Positions 8,224 through 17,828 of a DNA stretch of 64,000 bases are shown piece after piece. A program made the position numbers and the translations under genes. The stretch lies in NCBI RefSeq assembly GCF_000735605.1, contig NZ_JPKG01000028.1:1-64000 (forward strand), read 5' to 3'. The DNA comes from Allobosea sp. LC85 (GTDB lineage: Bacteria; Pseudomonadota; Alphaproteobacteria; Rhizobiales; Beijerinckiaceae). The notes under the pieces were generated by a model. That model saw only the letters and a program-made list of their open reading frames with translations. It was not told the origin of the DNA and made no database searches. Within the stretch, counting starts at the first letter, position 1. Each line of letters begins with the position of its first letter.

Positions 8224-10326
8224 ATGCGTCCTTCCTTGCTTGATCCGCTCTTTGCTCCCGCGACGACATTGCCCGGTGTCGGCCCCAAGCTCGGCAAGCT
8301 GCTGGACAAGCTGCTCGGCGACGAGACGCAGCCGGCGCGGGTCGTCGACCTGCTGTTCCACCTTCCCACCGGCGCCATCGATCGTCGCCCGAGCGCCAGC
8401 ATCGCCGACGCTCCGATCGGTGATATCGCGACCTTCTCGGCCCGTGTCACCGAGCATCGCCCCGCCCCGCCCGGCAAGGCCAAGGCCCCCTATCGCGTCA
8501 TCGTCGAGGACGAGACCGGCGATGTGACCCTGGTCTTCTTCCATGCGGATGTCCGCCACCTCCTGCAAACCCTGCCGGTCGGCGAGTTCCGCATCATCTC
8601 GGGTAAGCTCGAGCTCTGGGACGGCATGCGCCAAATGGTCCATCCCGACCGCATCATGGATGCCAGGGCCTTCGCCAGCCTGCCATCGATCGAGCCCGTC
8701 TACGGCCTGACCGAAGGCATCGGCCCCCGCGTCATGACACGGATCGCGGCAGCAGCGGCGGAAAAATGCCCGGACCTCGCCGAATGGCAGGACCGCAGCT
8801 TTCTGCACAAGTCCGGCTTCGCCTCCTTCGCCGAGGCCATCCGTGCCCTGCACCACCCGCCCGACCTGCGCGCCGTCGAGGGCGACACGATCGCACGCAG
8901 GCGCATTGCCTATGACGAGTTGCTGGCGAGTCAGATCGCGCTTGCCCTGGTGCGCCGGCAGCAGAAGAAGGCAGCCGGACGCGTCACCATCGGTGACGGC
9001 CGCATGCTCGAGGCGATCGAGGCGGCCCTGCCCTTTTCGCTCACCAATGGCCAGCGCCAGGCCGTGGCCGATATCCATTTGGATATGGAGAAGCCCGAAC
9101 GCATGCTGCGCCTGCTGCAAGGCGATGTCGGCTCGGGAAAGACCGTTGTCGCCCTGATGGCGATGGCCGCAGCTGCCGAGGCTGGCCGGCAATCGGTGCT
9201 GATGGCGCCGACCGAGATTCTGGCGCGCCAGCATGCCGAACGGCTGGCGCCGCTGGCAGAAGCCGCCGGACTCAAGCTCGCCCTTCTGACGGGCCGGGAG
9301 AAGGGCGCCAGCCGACGCCAGGTGCTCGAGCGGTTGGCAAGCGGCGAGATCGCCATCGTGGTCGGCACCCATGCCCTGTTCCAGGAAGGCGTCGTCTTTC
9401 ATGACCTCGCGCTGGCGGTGGTCGACGAGCAGCACCGCTTCGGCGTCCACCAGCGCCTGATGCTGGGTTCGAAGGGCGAGGCCGTCGACATCTTGGTCAT
9501 GACCGCAACGCCGATCCCGCGCACCTTGGCGCTGACCTGGTTCGGAGACATGGATGTCTCGGTGCTCGCCGAGAAGCCGGCCGGCCGCAAGCCGATCTCG
9601 ACGCGAGCGATCTCGCTCGAACGCTATGACGAGGTGGTCGGGGCGGTCGGCCGCGCGGTCGAGGCCGGCGCGCAGGTCTACTGGGTCTGCCCGCTCGTCC
9701 AGGAATCGGACACGCTCGACGTTGCTGCTGCGCAGGAGCGCTTCGAGGAGCTGGGCGGGCATTTCGGCGCCAGGGTCGGGCTGCTGCATGGCCAGATGCC
9801 GGGGCGCGACAAGGATGCGGCTATGGCAGCCTTCGTTGCCGGCGAAACGCGCATCCTGGTTTCGACCACCGTCATCGAGGTCGGGGTCGACGTGCCCAAT
9901 GCCAGCGTCATGGTGATCGAGCATGCCGAGCGCTTTGGCTTGGCCCAGCTCCACCAGTTGCGCGGGCGGATCGGGCGTGGCTCGGCTGCTTCGACCTGCC
10001 TCCTGCTCTACAAGGGGCCGCTTGGTCCGGTCGCGGAGGCGCGACTGACCATCATGCGCGAGACCGAGGACGGCTTTCGCATTGCCGAGGAGGATCTGCG
10101 CCTGCGTGGCGAAGGCGAGGTGCTCGGTACGCGCCAGTCCGGCTCCCCCGACTGGCGCGTTGCCCGACCCGAAGTCGATGGCGATCTGCTGGCGGCCGCT
10201 CGCGATGATGCGCGACTCCTGATCGAGCGCGACCCGCACCTCGCCGACGAACGCGGCGAGGCCGTCAGGACGCTGCTCTATCTGTTCGAGCGGGACGTCG
10301 CGATCAGGCTCTTGCGCGCTGGTTAA
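8224..10326 (+). CDS. recG: ATP-dependent DNA helicase RecG
   Basis: A 700-residue branch-migration helicase that reverses stalled forks and processes Holliday junctions. It has the N-terminal wedge/OB domain (PGVGPKLGKLLDKLLG at the start, DLLFHLPTGAIDRR), Walker A GDVGSGKTVVALMA near residue 300, the DEQHRFGV box near 400, TATPIPRTLALT, and motif VI QLRGRIGRGS near 578. The C-terminal GTRQSGSPDWRVA block is also characteristic. Length agrees with the family (690-700). It is read away from sdhE-mfd; the roughly 145-base gap must hold both promoters. Two palindromes follow the stop. Confidence 0.97.
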   Translation: MRPSLLDPLFAPATTLPGVGPKLGKLLDKLLGDETQPARVVDLLFHLPTGAIDRRPSASIADAPIGDIATFSARVTEHRPAPPGKAKAPYRVIVEDETGDVTLVFFHADVRHLLQTLPVGEFRIISGKLELWDGMRQMVHPDRIMDARAFASLPSIEPVYGLTEGIGPRVMTRIAAAAAEKCPDLAEWQDRSFLHKSGFASFAEAIRALHHPPDLRAVEGDTIARRRIAYDELLASQIALALVRRQQKKAAGRVTIGDGRMLEAIEAALPFSLTNGQRQAVADIHLDMEKPERMLRLLQGDVGSGKTVVALMAMAAAAEAGRQSVLMAPTEILARQHAERLAPLAEAAGLKLALLTGREKGASRRQVLERLASGEIAIVVGTHALFQEGVVFHDLALAVVDEQHRFGVHQRLMLGSKGEAVDILVMTATPIPRTLALTWFGDMDVSVLAEKPAGRKPISTRAISLERYDEVVGAVGRAVEAGAQVYWVCPLVQESDTLDVAAAQERFEELGGHFGARVGLLHGQMPGRDKDAAMAAFVAGETRILVSTTVIEVGVDVPNASVMVIEHAERFGLAQLHQLRGRIGRGSAASTCLLLYKGPLGPVAEARLTIMRETEDGFRIAEEDLRLRGEGEVLGTRQSGSPDWRVARPEVDGDLLAAARDDARLLIERDPHLADERGEAVRTLLYLFERDVAIRLLRAG

Positions 10327-10327
10327 A

Positions 10328-10372
10328 GCATCGGCCCGAAAAGTGGATTGCGGTTTTCGGGAAAGCTGATGC
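10328..10372. repeat. dispersed palindrome, CCGAAAA...TTTTCGG type
   Basis: This starts one base after the recG stop. GCATC and GATGC close the ends and CCGAAAA/TTTTCGG pair inside. On the minus strand it reads CCGAAAACCGCAATCCACTT and then TTCGG, which resembles the element at 38628-38659. It may act as a transcript end but has no U-tract. Confidence 0.6.
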
Positions 10373-10386
10373 AAACACAGACGGTT

Positions 10387-10425
10387 AGATCATCGGACCG
10401 GATACGATATCCGGTCCGATGATCT
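10387..10425. repeat. perfect 18-bp inverted repeat
   Basis: The arms AGATCATCGGACCGGATA and TATCCGGTCCGATGATCT are exact complements around a 3-base CGA loop. It stands 14 bases after the preceding palindrome, downstream of recG and about 90 bases before the AraC-type gene. It could be a transcript end, a structural repeat or a protein site; no U-tract follows. Confidence 0.75.
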
Positions 10426-10515
10426 AGCGCTGAAGATCCTGCAGGAGATCAATCCCGATCAAGCGGCTGCAGCGCGGGATCGGCATCGTTCGGGTGTGCC
10501 TTCGTGAGAACCACA

Positions 10516-11349
10516 ATGGACCCAATCAGCAAAGCCGTGTGGTGCGTCGAGAGCCGCTTCGCCTCCGGAATCTCGCTCGACGAGATCGCCTCGGTCAGCG
10601 GCGTCTCGCGCTTCCATCTCTGCCGCGCCTTCGGCAACGCGACCGGCCGTTCGGTGATGCGCTATGTTCGCGAACGCCGGCTGACCGAAGCCGCCCGGAG
10701 GCTGGCGAATGGCGCGCCGGACATCCTCTCCGTCGCGCTGGACTGGGGCTACGGCTCTCACGAAGCCTTCACCCGCGCCTTTCGCGAGCAATTCGGCCTC
10801 ACGCCCGAAGAACTGCGTGAGCGGCGCGATCTCTCGGCGCTCAAGCTCGTGGAGCCCATCGTCATGGACGCAAGCCCAACCGTTACCCTGGAAGAACCTC
10901 GCTCACTGACCGGCAAGAGCATGCTCATCGCCGGATTCGCCAGCCGCTACACCTATGAGACTACCGCCGGCATCCCGTCGCTCTGGCAGAAGCTTACTCC
11001 ACATTTCGGCCATGTCCCCGGCCAGATCGGAAGCATCGGCTACGGCGTCTGCTACAACGCCGATGACGAGGGCAGCTTCGACTATCTGGCCGGTGTCGAG
11101 GTGAAGTCCTTCTCCGACCTGCCTCCGGAATACGACCGGATCCGCATTCCGGAGCAGGATTATGTCGTGTTCCTGCATCACGGCCATATCTCGGGCATCA
11201 AGGGCACCTTTGACGCGATCTGGCGCGACTGGCTGCCGAAGAAGGGCTGGAAAGCCTCCGAGGGGCCGAGCTTCGAGCGCTATGACGAGCGCTTCGATCC
11301 GCAGAGCGGCACCGGAACCGTCGAGATCTGGATTCCATTGAAGGCCTGA
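10516..11349 (+). CDS. AraC-family regulator with GyrI-like effector domain
   Basis: A 277-residue transcription factor. The N-terminal 100 residues carry two helix-turn-helix units (ISLDEIASVSGVSRFHLCRAF and ILSVALDWGYGSHEAFTRAF, with FGLTPEELR closing the domain), as in MarA/Rob. Residues about 120-277 form an AraC effector-binding/GyrI-like domain with the typical CYNADDEGSFDYLAGVEV and WIPL ending. Such proteins sense small hydrophobic molecules. ATG 10516 was preferred; GTG 10504 in the same frame is possible and neither has a strong ribosome site. No obvious target gene is adjacent. Confidence 0.88.
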   Translation: MDPISKAVWCVESRFASGISLDEIASVSGVSRFHLCRAFGNATGRSVMRYVRERRLTEAARRLANGAPDILSVALDWGYGSHEAFTRAFREQFGLTPEELRERRDLSALKLVEPIVMDASPTVTLEEPRSLTGKSMLIAGFASRYTYETTAGIPSLWQKLTPHFGHVPGQIGSIGYGVCYNADDEGSFDYLAGVEVKSFSDLPPEYDRIRIPEQDYVVFLHHGHISGIKGTFDAIWRDWLPKKGWKASEGPSFERYDERFDPQSGTGTVEIWIPLKA

Positions 11350-11387
11350 CGACGTCCAGAAGATCGCCAGTGCGGCAAGTCCACAGA

Positions 11388-12104
11388 TCAGTTCTGGGGC
11401 TTGCCGTTGCCGGGCAGCGCCTTGGAGCCGTTCTCCCCCGGCTGGATCAGCCCGGCAGACATGATGAGCTTGGCTCCGTCCTCGACGGAGATCGAAAGCT
11501 CCACCACCTCACGGCGTGGCAGGTAGAAGAAAAAGCCCGTGGTCGGGTTCGGCGTGCAGGGCAGGAAGACGCCGATCTGCTCGCTGCCATCCGGCAGGCT
11601 TGAGCTGATCTCGGGCGCCGCCTCCTGCGAGATGAAGACGATGGACCACATCCCCGGTTGCGGGAACTGCACCATGCCGACCTTGCGAAACGAGGTGCCC
11701 GATTGCGAGAAGATCGTCTCGAAAACCTGCTTTACCCCCTTGTAGAGGCTGCGGATCACCGGCATCCGGTGCAGGATCGCCTCTCCGGCGTCGAGCAAGG
11801 TACGTCCGACCAGGTTGGCCGTCAGGAAGCCGAGCAGCGTCAAGCCGATCAATCCGATCACCAGCCCGAAACCGGGGATCGGATAAGGCAGATAGGTCTC
11901 TGGCAGATAATTGTTCGGGATCAGCGGCTTCACCACCCCGTCGATCAGGTTGATGAACCACCACGTCACCGAAGCGGTGATCGCCAGCGGCCCCGCGATC
12001 ACGAGTCCGGTCAGGAAATAGCGGCGCAACCGCGTGCCCGCAGTCGGCCGCAGTAAGTCCGGCTGAAGCATGAGGCCGGGATCAGGAGGGCCGTCTGATG
12101 TCAT
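11388..12104 (-). CDS. DUF502 family inner-membrane protein
   Basis: A 238-residue membrane protein of unknown function. ATG 12104 was chosen because the upstream extension is Arg/Gln-rich and unlike the family. Two hydrophobic segments lie near residues 30-52 (LVIAGPLAITASVTWWFI) and 72-97 (GFGLVIGLIGLTLLGFLTA). These are followed by the conserved soluble region with LLDAGEAILHRMPVIRSLYK, VQFPQPGMWSIVFI and PCTPNPTTGFFFYLP, all hallmarks of DUF502. It is divergent from the DUF454 gene; the gap of about 120 bases contains both promoters. Confidence 0.85.
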   Translation of the reverse strand: MTSDGPPDPGLMLQPDLLRPTAGTRLRRYFLTGLVIAGPLAITASVTWWFINLIDGVVKPLIPNNYLPETYLPYPIPGFGLVIGLIGLTLLGFLTANLVGRTLLDAGEAILHRMPVIRSLYKGVKQVFETIFSQSGTSFRKVGMVQFPQPGMWSIVFISQEAAPEISSSLPDGSEQIGVFLPCTPNPTTGFFFYLPRREVVELSISVEDGAKLIMSAGLIQPGENGSKALPGNGKPQN

Positions 12105-12227
12105 GGCGGTCCGGAATCCGATCTCCAATGGGCGTGCTTGCCTCGGCGGCGCTGCATCGCGATATGAGCAGGATAGCCGAGCCGGTGCCGCTGACCAGCC
12201 CCGTCTCACGCGCTGACGCGAATACGG

Positions 12228-12635
12228 ATGGATTTCGTGACCGAAACACCCCGGCAGCTGCGCCGCTGGTACAGGCTGCTGATGTTCACCGCCGGTTGGG
12301 TGTTCACGGGTGTCGGGATTATCGGCCTCGTGCTGCCGCTGATGCCGGGAACAGTCTTCCTGATTCTCGCGGCTTGGTGCTTTTCGCGGTCCTCGCCTCG
12401 CTTCGAGGCCTGGCTGATTGGCCACCCGAGACTGGGTCCGCATGTCCGTCGCTGGCGTGCAACCGGCGCGATCGACCGTCGGGCGAAATGGATCGCCTGC
12501 GGCTCCATGCTGTTCAGTTTCGGGCTGGTGGCGATGAGCGACGCTCCGCCTGCCGCACTCTGGGCCAGCGGTGCCAGCCTGCTCGCCGCCGGAACCTATG
12601 TCGCGAGCCGGCCGGAGCCGACTCGCAAGGATTGA
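12228..12635 (+). CDS. YbaN family (DUF454) small membrane protein
   Basis: A 135-residue inner-membrane protein. The signature of DUF454 is present: LMFTAGWVFTGVGIIGLVLP, then LPGTVFLILAAWCFSRSSPRFE with the family spelling MPGTVF, and HPRLGPHVRRWRATGAI. A second hydrophobic pair lies at about 85-125. Function is unknown in all organisms. Its stop codon ends exactly one base before the stop codon of the convergent glmS (12635/12636), so the two transcripts must overlap. Confidence 0.83.
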   Translation: MDFVTETPRQLRRWYRLLMFTAGWVFTGVGIIGLVLPLMPGTVFLILAAWCFSRSSPRFEAWLIGHPRLGPHVRRWRATGAIDRRAKWIACGSMLFSFGLVAMSDAPPAALWASGASLLAAGTYVASRPEPTRKD

Positions 12636-14462
12636 TCACTCGACGGTGACGGATTTTGCAAGGTTGCGTGGCTGGTCCACGTCCTTGCCCATGAAAACCG
12701 CCGTTTGATAGGCGATCATCTGGATCGGGACCGCATAGACGATCGGGGCGAACAGCGAGTCCATATCCGGCATCACGATCGTCGCCTCGGGCTCGATGCC
12801 GCATTCGGCCGCGCCCCTGGCATCGGTGATCAGGATGATCCGGCCGCCTCGAGCCGCAACCTCCTGCATGTTGGAGGCGGTCTTCTCGAACAGCGCATCA
12901 TGCGGTGCGATGACGATGACCGGCATGTCCTCGTCAATCAGTGCGATGGGGCCGTGCTTCAGCTCGCCTGCAGGATAACCTTCGGCGTGAATATAGCTGA
13001 TTTCCTTGAGCTTTAGAGCTCCCTCAAGCGCCATCGGGAAGCTCGTGCCGCGACCGAGATAGAGCACGTCGCGCGCTTTCGACAGCTTTCGGGCGAGCCG
13101 TTCGATCTCGGGTTCCAGCGTCAAGGCCTGCGCCATCAATCCCGGCAGAGCGATCAGCTCGCGGACATATCGGGCTTCTTCCGCCTCCGAGAGCGTGCCG
13201 CGCGCACGGGCCGCCGCAAGGGCAAGGCTCGCGAGCGCAGTCAGTTGGCAGGTAAAGGCCTTGGTCGAGGCCACACCGATCTCCGGCCCGGCCAGAGTCG
13301 GTGCCACCGCATCGCTCTCACGCGCGATTGTCGAGGTCGGCACATTGACGACGGAAAGGACATGCTGCCCTTCCTGACGGGCATAGCGCAGGCAGGCGAG
13401 CGTATCGGCGGTTTCACCCGATTGCGAGACGAAGAGCGCGAGACCGTCCTTGGGCAGCGGCGCCTCGCGATAGCGGAACTCGGAAGCGACATCGATCTCG
13501 ACGGGCAACCGCGCCAGCTTCTCGAACCAGTACTTCGCCGTGAGCCCGGCATAATAGGCGGTTCCGCAGGCCGAGATCGACAGCCGCGACAGCGCCTTCC
13601 AGTCAAAGGGGGTTTCAAAGGGCAGGCGCACGGTCCCTGCAGCCATGTCCAGGTATTTCGTCAGCGTATGGCCGACGACCTCCGGCTGCTCATGGATCTC
13701 CTTGGCCATGAAATGATGATAGTTGCCTTTCTCGACCAGGAAGGTGCCGGCGGCGACGCGCTGCGCGCGACGCTCCACCTGCGCGCCCGTGGCGTCGTAG
13801 AAGGTCGCGCCCTTGCGATGAAGCACGACCCAGTCGCCTTCTTCCAGATAGGCGATGAGATTGGTGAAAGGGGCAAGCGCCAGCGCGTCAGAGCCGAGAT
13901 ACATCTCGCCATCACCGACTCCGACCGCGAGTGGCGAGCCCTTGCGAGCGCCGATCAGCAGGTCTTCTTCGCCCTGGAACAGGAATGCGAGCGCAAACGC
14001 ACCGCGCAGGCGTGGCAGGCTTGCCGCAACCGCCGCGACCGGGTCCTTGCCCCGCTCCATCTCGCTGGTGACGAGATGGGCGACGATCTCGGTATCCGTC
14101 TCGGTCGCGAAGACGCGGCCCGCAGCTTCGAGCTCGGCGCGCAGCTCGCGGAAGTTCTCGATGATGCCGTTATGCACGACCGCGAGCTTCTCGGTCGCAT
14201 GCGGGTGAGCATTGGTCTCATTCGGCTTGCCATGCGTCGCCCAGCGCGTATGGCCGATGCCGATCATCCCCTCGAGGGGCTCGTTCGACAGGCGGATCTC
14301 GAGATTCCTGAGCTTGCCCTCGGCACGGCGGCGCGTGAGCAGACCGTTCTCCAGCGTCGCGACGCCGGCGGAATCATAACCGCGATATTCGAGCCGCCGC
14401 AGCGCCTCGACCACCTGAATGGCTACGGCTTCCTTGCCCAGGATCCCCACAATGCCACACAT
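12636..14462 (-). CDS. glmS: glutamine--fructose-6-phosphate aminotransferase GlmS
   Basis: A 608-residue enzyme that makes glucosamine-6-phosphate from fructose-6-phosphate and glutamine, the first step to UDP-GlcNAc. ATG 14462 gives the mature N-terminus CGIVGILG with catalytic Cys next to Met. The class II amidotransferase domain (about 1-220) contains GIGHTRWATHGKP and HNGIIENF. Two SIS sugar-phosphate domains follow, with SACGTAYYAG, SQSGETADTLA and the C-terminal PRNLAKSVTVE. Length fits the family. It lies 107 bases downstream of glmU on the same strand, so both UDP-GlcNAc genes probably form an operon. No ribozyme-like leader was recognised in that gap. Confidence 0.97.
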   Translation of the reverse strand: MCGIVGILGKEAVAIQVVEALRRLEYRGYDSAGVATLENGLLTRRRAEGKLRNLEIRLSNEPLEGMIGIGHTRWATHGKPNETNAHPHATEKLAVVHNGIIENFRELRAELEAAGRVFATETDTEIVAHLVTSEMERGKDPVAAVAASLPRLRGAFALAFLFQGEEDLLIGARKGSPLAVGVGDGEMYLGSDALALAPFTNLIAYLEEGDWVVLHRKGATFYDATGAQVERRAQRVAAGTFLVEKGNYHHFMAKEIHEQPEVVGHTLTKYLDMAAGTVRLPFETPFDWKALSRLSISACGTAYYAGLTAKYWFEKLARLPVEIDVASEFRYREAPLPKDGLALFVSQSGETADTLACLRYARQEGQHVLSVVNVPTSTIARESDAVAPTLAGPEIGVASTKAFTCQLTALASLALAAARARGTLSEAEEARYVRELIALPGLMAQALTLEPEIERLARKLSKARDVLYLGRGTSFPMALEGALKLKEISYIHAEGYPAGELKHGPIALIDEDMPVIVIAPHDALFEKTASNMQEVAARGGRIILITDARGAAECGIEPEATIVMPDMDSLFAPIVYAVPIQMIAYQTAVFMGKDVDQPRNLAKSVTVE

Positions 14463-14569
14463 GCCCGACCTCTTTGAGTGTTGCCGTTGCCGGCTCGTGT
14501 AGCTGCGAACGCCAATAACGCCCAATCACGTTGAATGTCAGACTGTGAACAGGCGGTTTCGTCGTCGAT

Positions 14570-15949
14570 TCAATCGGTGCTCTTGGTCGCGCTCAGCTTC
14601 CTTGCCTTCGCCCTCTCGCGGAACGCCTTCGCCCAACCGACCCGTCCGACTTGCCTCCCCCGGGCGACCGCCAGCCCGTCAGGGGGAACATCGGTGGTGA
14701 TGACCGAACCGGAGCCGACATAAGCCCCGTCGCCGATCGTCACCGGTGCGACCAGCGACGAGTTCGAACCGACGAAGGCGCCGGCACCGATCGTCGTCCT
14801 GTACTTGAAGAACCCGTCATAATTGCAGGTGATCGTGCCGGCACCGATATTGGCCTCGGCGCCGACGCTCGCGTCCCCGATATAGGTGAGATGGCTGACC
14901 TTGGCCCCTTCCCCGATATCCGCCGCCTTGATCTCCACGAAATTCCCGACCTTGGCCTTGCGCGCCAGCTTCGAGCCGGGGCGCAGCCGGCCATAAGGCC
15001 CGACACTCGCCTGCGGGCCCACCTCGGCGCCCTCCAGATGCGAGAAGGCATGAATCACCGCGCCATCGGCAATGCTGACACCGGGGCCGAAGACGACATT
15101 GGGCTCGATCAGAACATCGCTGCCGATCTGCGTATCGTGGCTGAAGAACACGGTCTCGGGCGCAATCAGCGTCGCGCCCTCCTTCATGACCGCCAAACGC
15201 TTGCGGCGCTGGAATTCTGCTTCCGCGGCAGCGAGCTGGGCGCGGTCGTTGACGCCCTGCACCTCGCTTTCAGGCGCACTGAGTGCGGCCACCTTCAAGC
15301 CTCTGGCGCGAGCAAGCGCCGGGGCGTCGGTCAGATAGAATTCGTTCTGAGCGTTCGAACTGCCGATCGAATCGAGAATGGCAAGTGCATGCCGACCGTC
15401 CAACGCCATCAGCCCGGCATTGCAGAACCGGATTGCCCGCTCGGCCGCGCTCGCGTCCTTGTGCTCGACAATGGCTTCCAGCACGCCGTCACGCATCACC
15501 AGCCGCCCGTAGCCGGTCGGGTCGGCAGCTTCGAATCCAAGCGCAACAACCGGCGCGCCATCGGCAAGCGCAGCCCGCAGCGACAGGAACGTCTCGGGGC
15601 GAATCAGCGGCGTATCCGCGAAGGCAACGAGGACATCGTCATAGCCTCCGGCCAGTGCCGCACGCGCCGCGAGCACCGCATGTGCCGTGCCGCGCCGCTC
15701 GGCCTGGACAAAAACGCGCGCCGACGGCAGGAGCGCCTCGACCTCGGCTGCGACGTCCGGCCGATCCGGCCCGATCACGACGGCAACCGCATCTGCTCCC
15801 GCCGCAGCGACCGCCGCAAGCGCATGACCGAGCAGCGAGCGGCCGGCCATCTCGTGCAGCACCTTCGGGCGCTGGGATTTCATCCGGGTGCCCTCGCCCG
15901 CGGCGAGAATAACTGCGAGGCAGGTACGTCCGGGCTGCATTTCGGTCAT
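14570..15949 (-). CDS. glmU: bifunctional UDP-GlcNAc pyrophosphorylase / GlcN-1-P acetyltransferase GlmU
   Basis: A 459-residue enzyme that acetylates glucosamine-1-phosphate and then uridylylates it, giving UDP-GlcNAc for peptidoglycan and lipid A. The N-terminal nucleotidyltransferase motif [20 protein letters not shown] is at about residues 15-34. The C-terminal half is a left-handed beta-helix of hexapeptide repeats (for example [19 protein letters not shown] and [17 protein letters not shown]). ATG 15949 was chosen over longer starts because the family begins within about 10 residues of the LAAG motif. It is upstream of glmS on the same strand. Confidence 0.96.
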   Translation of the reverse strand: MTEMQPGRTCLAVILAAGEGTRMKSQRPKVLHEMAGRSLLGHALAAVAAAGADAVAVVIGPDRPDVAAEVEALLPSARVFVQAERRGTAHAVLAARAALAGGYDDVLVAFADTPLIRPETFLSLRAALADGAPVVALGFEAADPTGYGRLVMRDGVLEAIVEHKDASAAERAIRFCNAGLMALDGRHALAILDSIGSSNAQNEFYLTDAPALARARGLKVAALSAPESEVQGVNDRAQLAAAEAEFQRRKRLAVMKEGATLIAPETVFFSHDTQIGSDVLIEPNVVFGPGVSIADGAVIHAFSHLEGAEVGPQASVGPYGRLRPGSKLARKAKVGNFVEIKAADIGEGAKVSHLTYIGDASVGAEANIGAGTITCNYDGFFKYRTTIGAGAFVGSNSSLVAPVTIGDGAYVGSGSVITTDVPPDGLAVARGRQVGRVGWAKAFRERAKARKLSATKSTD

Positions 15950-16268
15950 GATTGTCGGCTTCCCTGCGGAGCTAGCCATTCGCTCCCGTGACTCTGACGG
16001 AGTCGCGGGGGCGATTTGGTGCATGGTGGCATTGCAGTCGCCGTGGATAGCCGATCCTGATGGCATTTGCCAAAACCTCCGGAGAGATCTTCGGCCGGCG
16101 TATTCGAGGGGCGAGACGCAATGGCAATACCTTTCCGCCGGCAACGCGAACGCGTTGCCCAAGTCGCTGACCGCACGCAATATTTAAGCGGCGACCGCTT
16201 TTCAGTCAGCCGGGAAATGATCTAGAAGCGCTGGGGTGCGACTGCGCCGCCCGCGTATGTTGGAAATA
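15950..16268. other. divergent intergenic region between glmU and opgG
   Basis: About 320 bases without a supported gene; it must contain promoters for glmU-glmS (minus) and opgG-opgH (plus). A short imperfect hairpin (CCCGTGACT...AGTCGCGGG) lies near 15989 and a small AAGCGG-CGA-CCGCTT palindrome near 16188. No known riboswitch or operator was recognised. Confidence 0.5.
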
Positions 16269-17828
16269 ATGTCGAAATCCTTGAATCGCCGATGGTTTCT
16301 GGAGGGCGCGGCGTACAGCCTCGCCGCCGCTCCGCTCATGGGCGCCCGCCCTGCATTTTCCCAGGCCAGTTGGGCCGCAACTGTACAGTCGGTGATCGCT
16401 GAAGGTCAGCGCTTCGATGCCGCGCTGGTTGTCGAGGCCGCCCGCATGTTGTCGCGGCGCCCGATGGTGCCGGTAGCAGCAAATGATCTGCCCGAGGGCT
16501 ACTCCACCCTGCCCTTCGACCAGTTCTCCGGGATTCGTGCGCAACCCGGCGGCCTGATCTGGGCCGGAGAGAATCGCGGCTTCACGATCGAGCCTCTGCA
16601 TCGCGGGTACGTCTTTTCTGCTCCCGTCAGCCTGTTCACCGTCGAGGACGAAGTGGTGCGCCGCGTTGCGTTCGATCGCGGCAAGTTCGACTACGGCAAG
16701 GTTGCACCGCCGCCCGCGGGCGTCGACCTGCAGTTCTCCGGCTTCAGGGTCTCCGCCGGGCTCGAGCGGCCTTACGAGGTCGCGATCTTCCAGGGAGCGA
16801 CCTTCTTCCGCGCGGTGGCGCGCGGCCAGAATTTCGGTGCGCTGGCGCGCGCCCTGATCCTGCGTCCCGGCGAGACGCGCGGCGAGGAAATTCCCTTCTT
16901 CCGCGCCTTCTGGATCGAGCGCCCCAATCCGGCATCGGGCATGCTCGTGATTCACGCCTTGCTCGATTCCGAGAGCCTGTCAGGCGCGGTCCGGATGACT
17001 CTGCGCCCGGGCGACGTCACCTTCATCGATGTCGAGATGACCCTGTTCGCGCGACAGGCCCTGGACCATGTCGGCTTCGGCTGCACCATGGGCACCTTCA
17101 TGTCGGGTCCCCAGAGCCGCCGGACGTTCGACGACGTCCGGCCGGCCGTGCATGAGATCTCCGGTGTCCAGATGCTCACCGGTGGCGGTGAATGGATCTA
17201 CCGTCCGGTCAGCAACCCGACCAATCTGCAGGTCTCCTCTTTCGTCGACACCAATCCGCGCGGCTTCGGTCTCGTGCAGCGTGAGCGCGATCCGGCAGCG
17301 TTCCAGGATGACGACCAGCGCTTTGAGCTTCGCCCCAGTGTCTGGATGGAACCGCTCGGGGAGTGGGGAGCCGGGTCAGTCCAGCTGATCGAGATTCCAA
17401 GCGAGTCCGACATCAACGACAACATCATCTCCTACTGGCGGCCGCGCCAGCCCATTGCGGCGGGCAGCGAGACCACCGTCGCCTATCGCCAGGCCTGGTG
17501 CTGGCAACCTCCCGAGCGACCGCCGCTCGCCCTTGCCTCGCGTATGCGTCAAGGCCGCGGAACCCAGGGCCGTCGTCGGCGGTTCTTCGTGGAGTTCACG
17601 GGCGACAAGCTGGCGGATCCCGCTGTGGTTGCGGCCACTCGCGCCAACATCACGGCGACACCTGGGGCGATCCATGGTTTGCGTCTTTGGCCTTATCCGG
17701 AGCGCAAGTTGATGAGGGTCGGCTTCGAGGTCGACCCTGGCAACGAGAACCTCTCCGAACTGCGCCTCGTGCTTGAAGCGGGTGGGCAACCCGTATCGGA
17801 AACCTGGTTGAATCGATGGACGTGGTGA
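16269..17828 (+). CDS. opgG: periplasmic glucan biosynthesis protein (OpgG/OpgD family)
   Basis: A 519-residue exported protein of the MdoG family, needed to build the branched or linear glucan backbone of osmoregulated periplasmic glucans. The N-terminus has a twin-arginine signal (NRRWFLEGAAYSLAAAPL, cleavage near AFSQA), which is the feature that separates OpgD from Sec-exported OpgG in E. coli; position beside opgH is the OpgG arrangement, so the symbol is a convenience. Body motifs include LPFDQFSGIRAQPGG, GFRVSAGLERPYEVAIFQGA, FFRAFWIERPNP and VYRQAWCW-like AYRQAWCWQPP. ATG 16269 follows GGA; ATG 16257 and GTG 16236 are alternatives. Its last 13 bases overlap opgH, implying translational coupling. 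Confidence 0.92.
   Translation: MSKSLNRRWFLEGAAYSLAAAPLMGARPAFSQASWAATVQSVIAEGQRFDAALVVEAARMLSRRPMVPVAANDLPEGYSTLPFDQFSGIRAQPGGLIWAGENRGFTIEPLHRGYVFSAPVSLFTVEDEVVRRVAFDRGKFDYGKVAPPPAGVDLQFSGFRVSAGLERPYEVAIFQGATFFRAVARGQNFGALARALILRPGETRGEEIPFFRAFWIERPNPASGMLVIHALLDSESLSGAVRMTLRPGDVTFIDVEMTLFARQALDHVGFGCTMGTFMSGPQSRRTFDDVRPAVHEISGVQMLTGGGEWIYRPVSNPTNLQVSSFVDTNPRGFGLVQRERDPAAFQDDDQRFELRPSVWMEPLGEWGAGSVQLIEIPSESDINDNIISYWRPRQPIAAGSETTVAYRQAWCWQPPERPPLALASRMRQGRGTQGRRRRFFVEFTGDKLADPAVVAATRANITATPGAIHGLRLWPYPERKLMRVGFEVDPGNENLSELRLVLEAGGQPVSETWLNRWTW

Noticed and set aside
8146..10374. 742-codon open frame on the minus strand across recG
   Set aside because: It is the antisense of a certain gene in high-GC DNA; no recognisable domain, and composition is that of a reversed coding frame.
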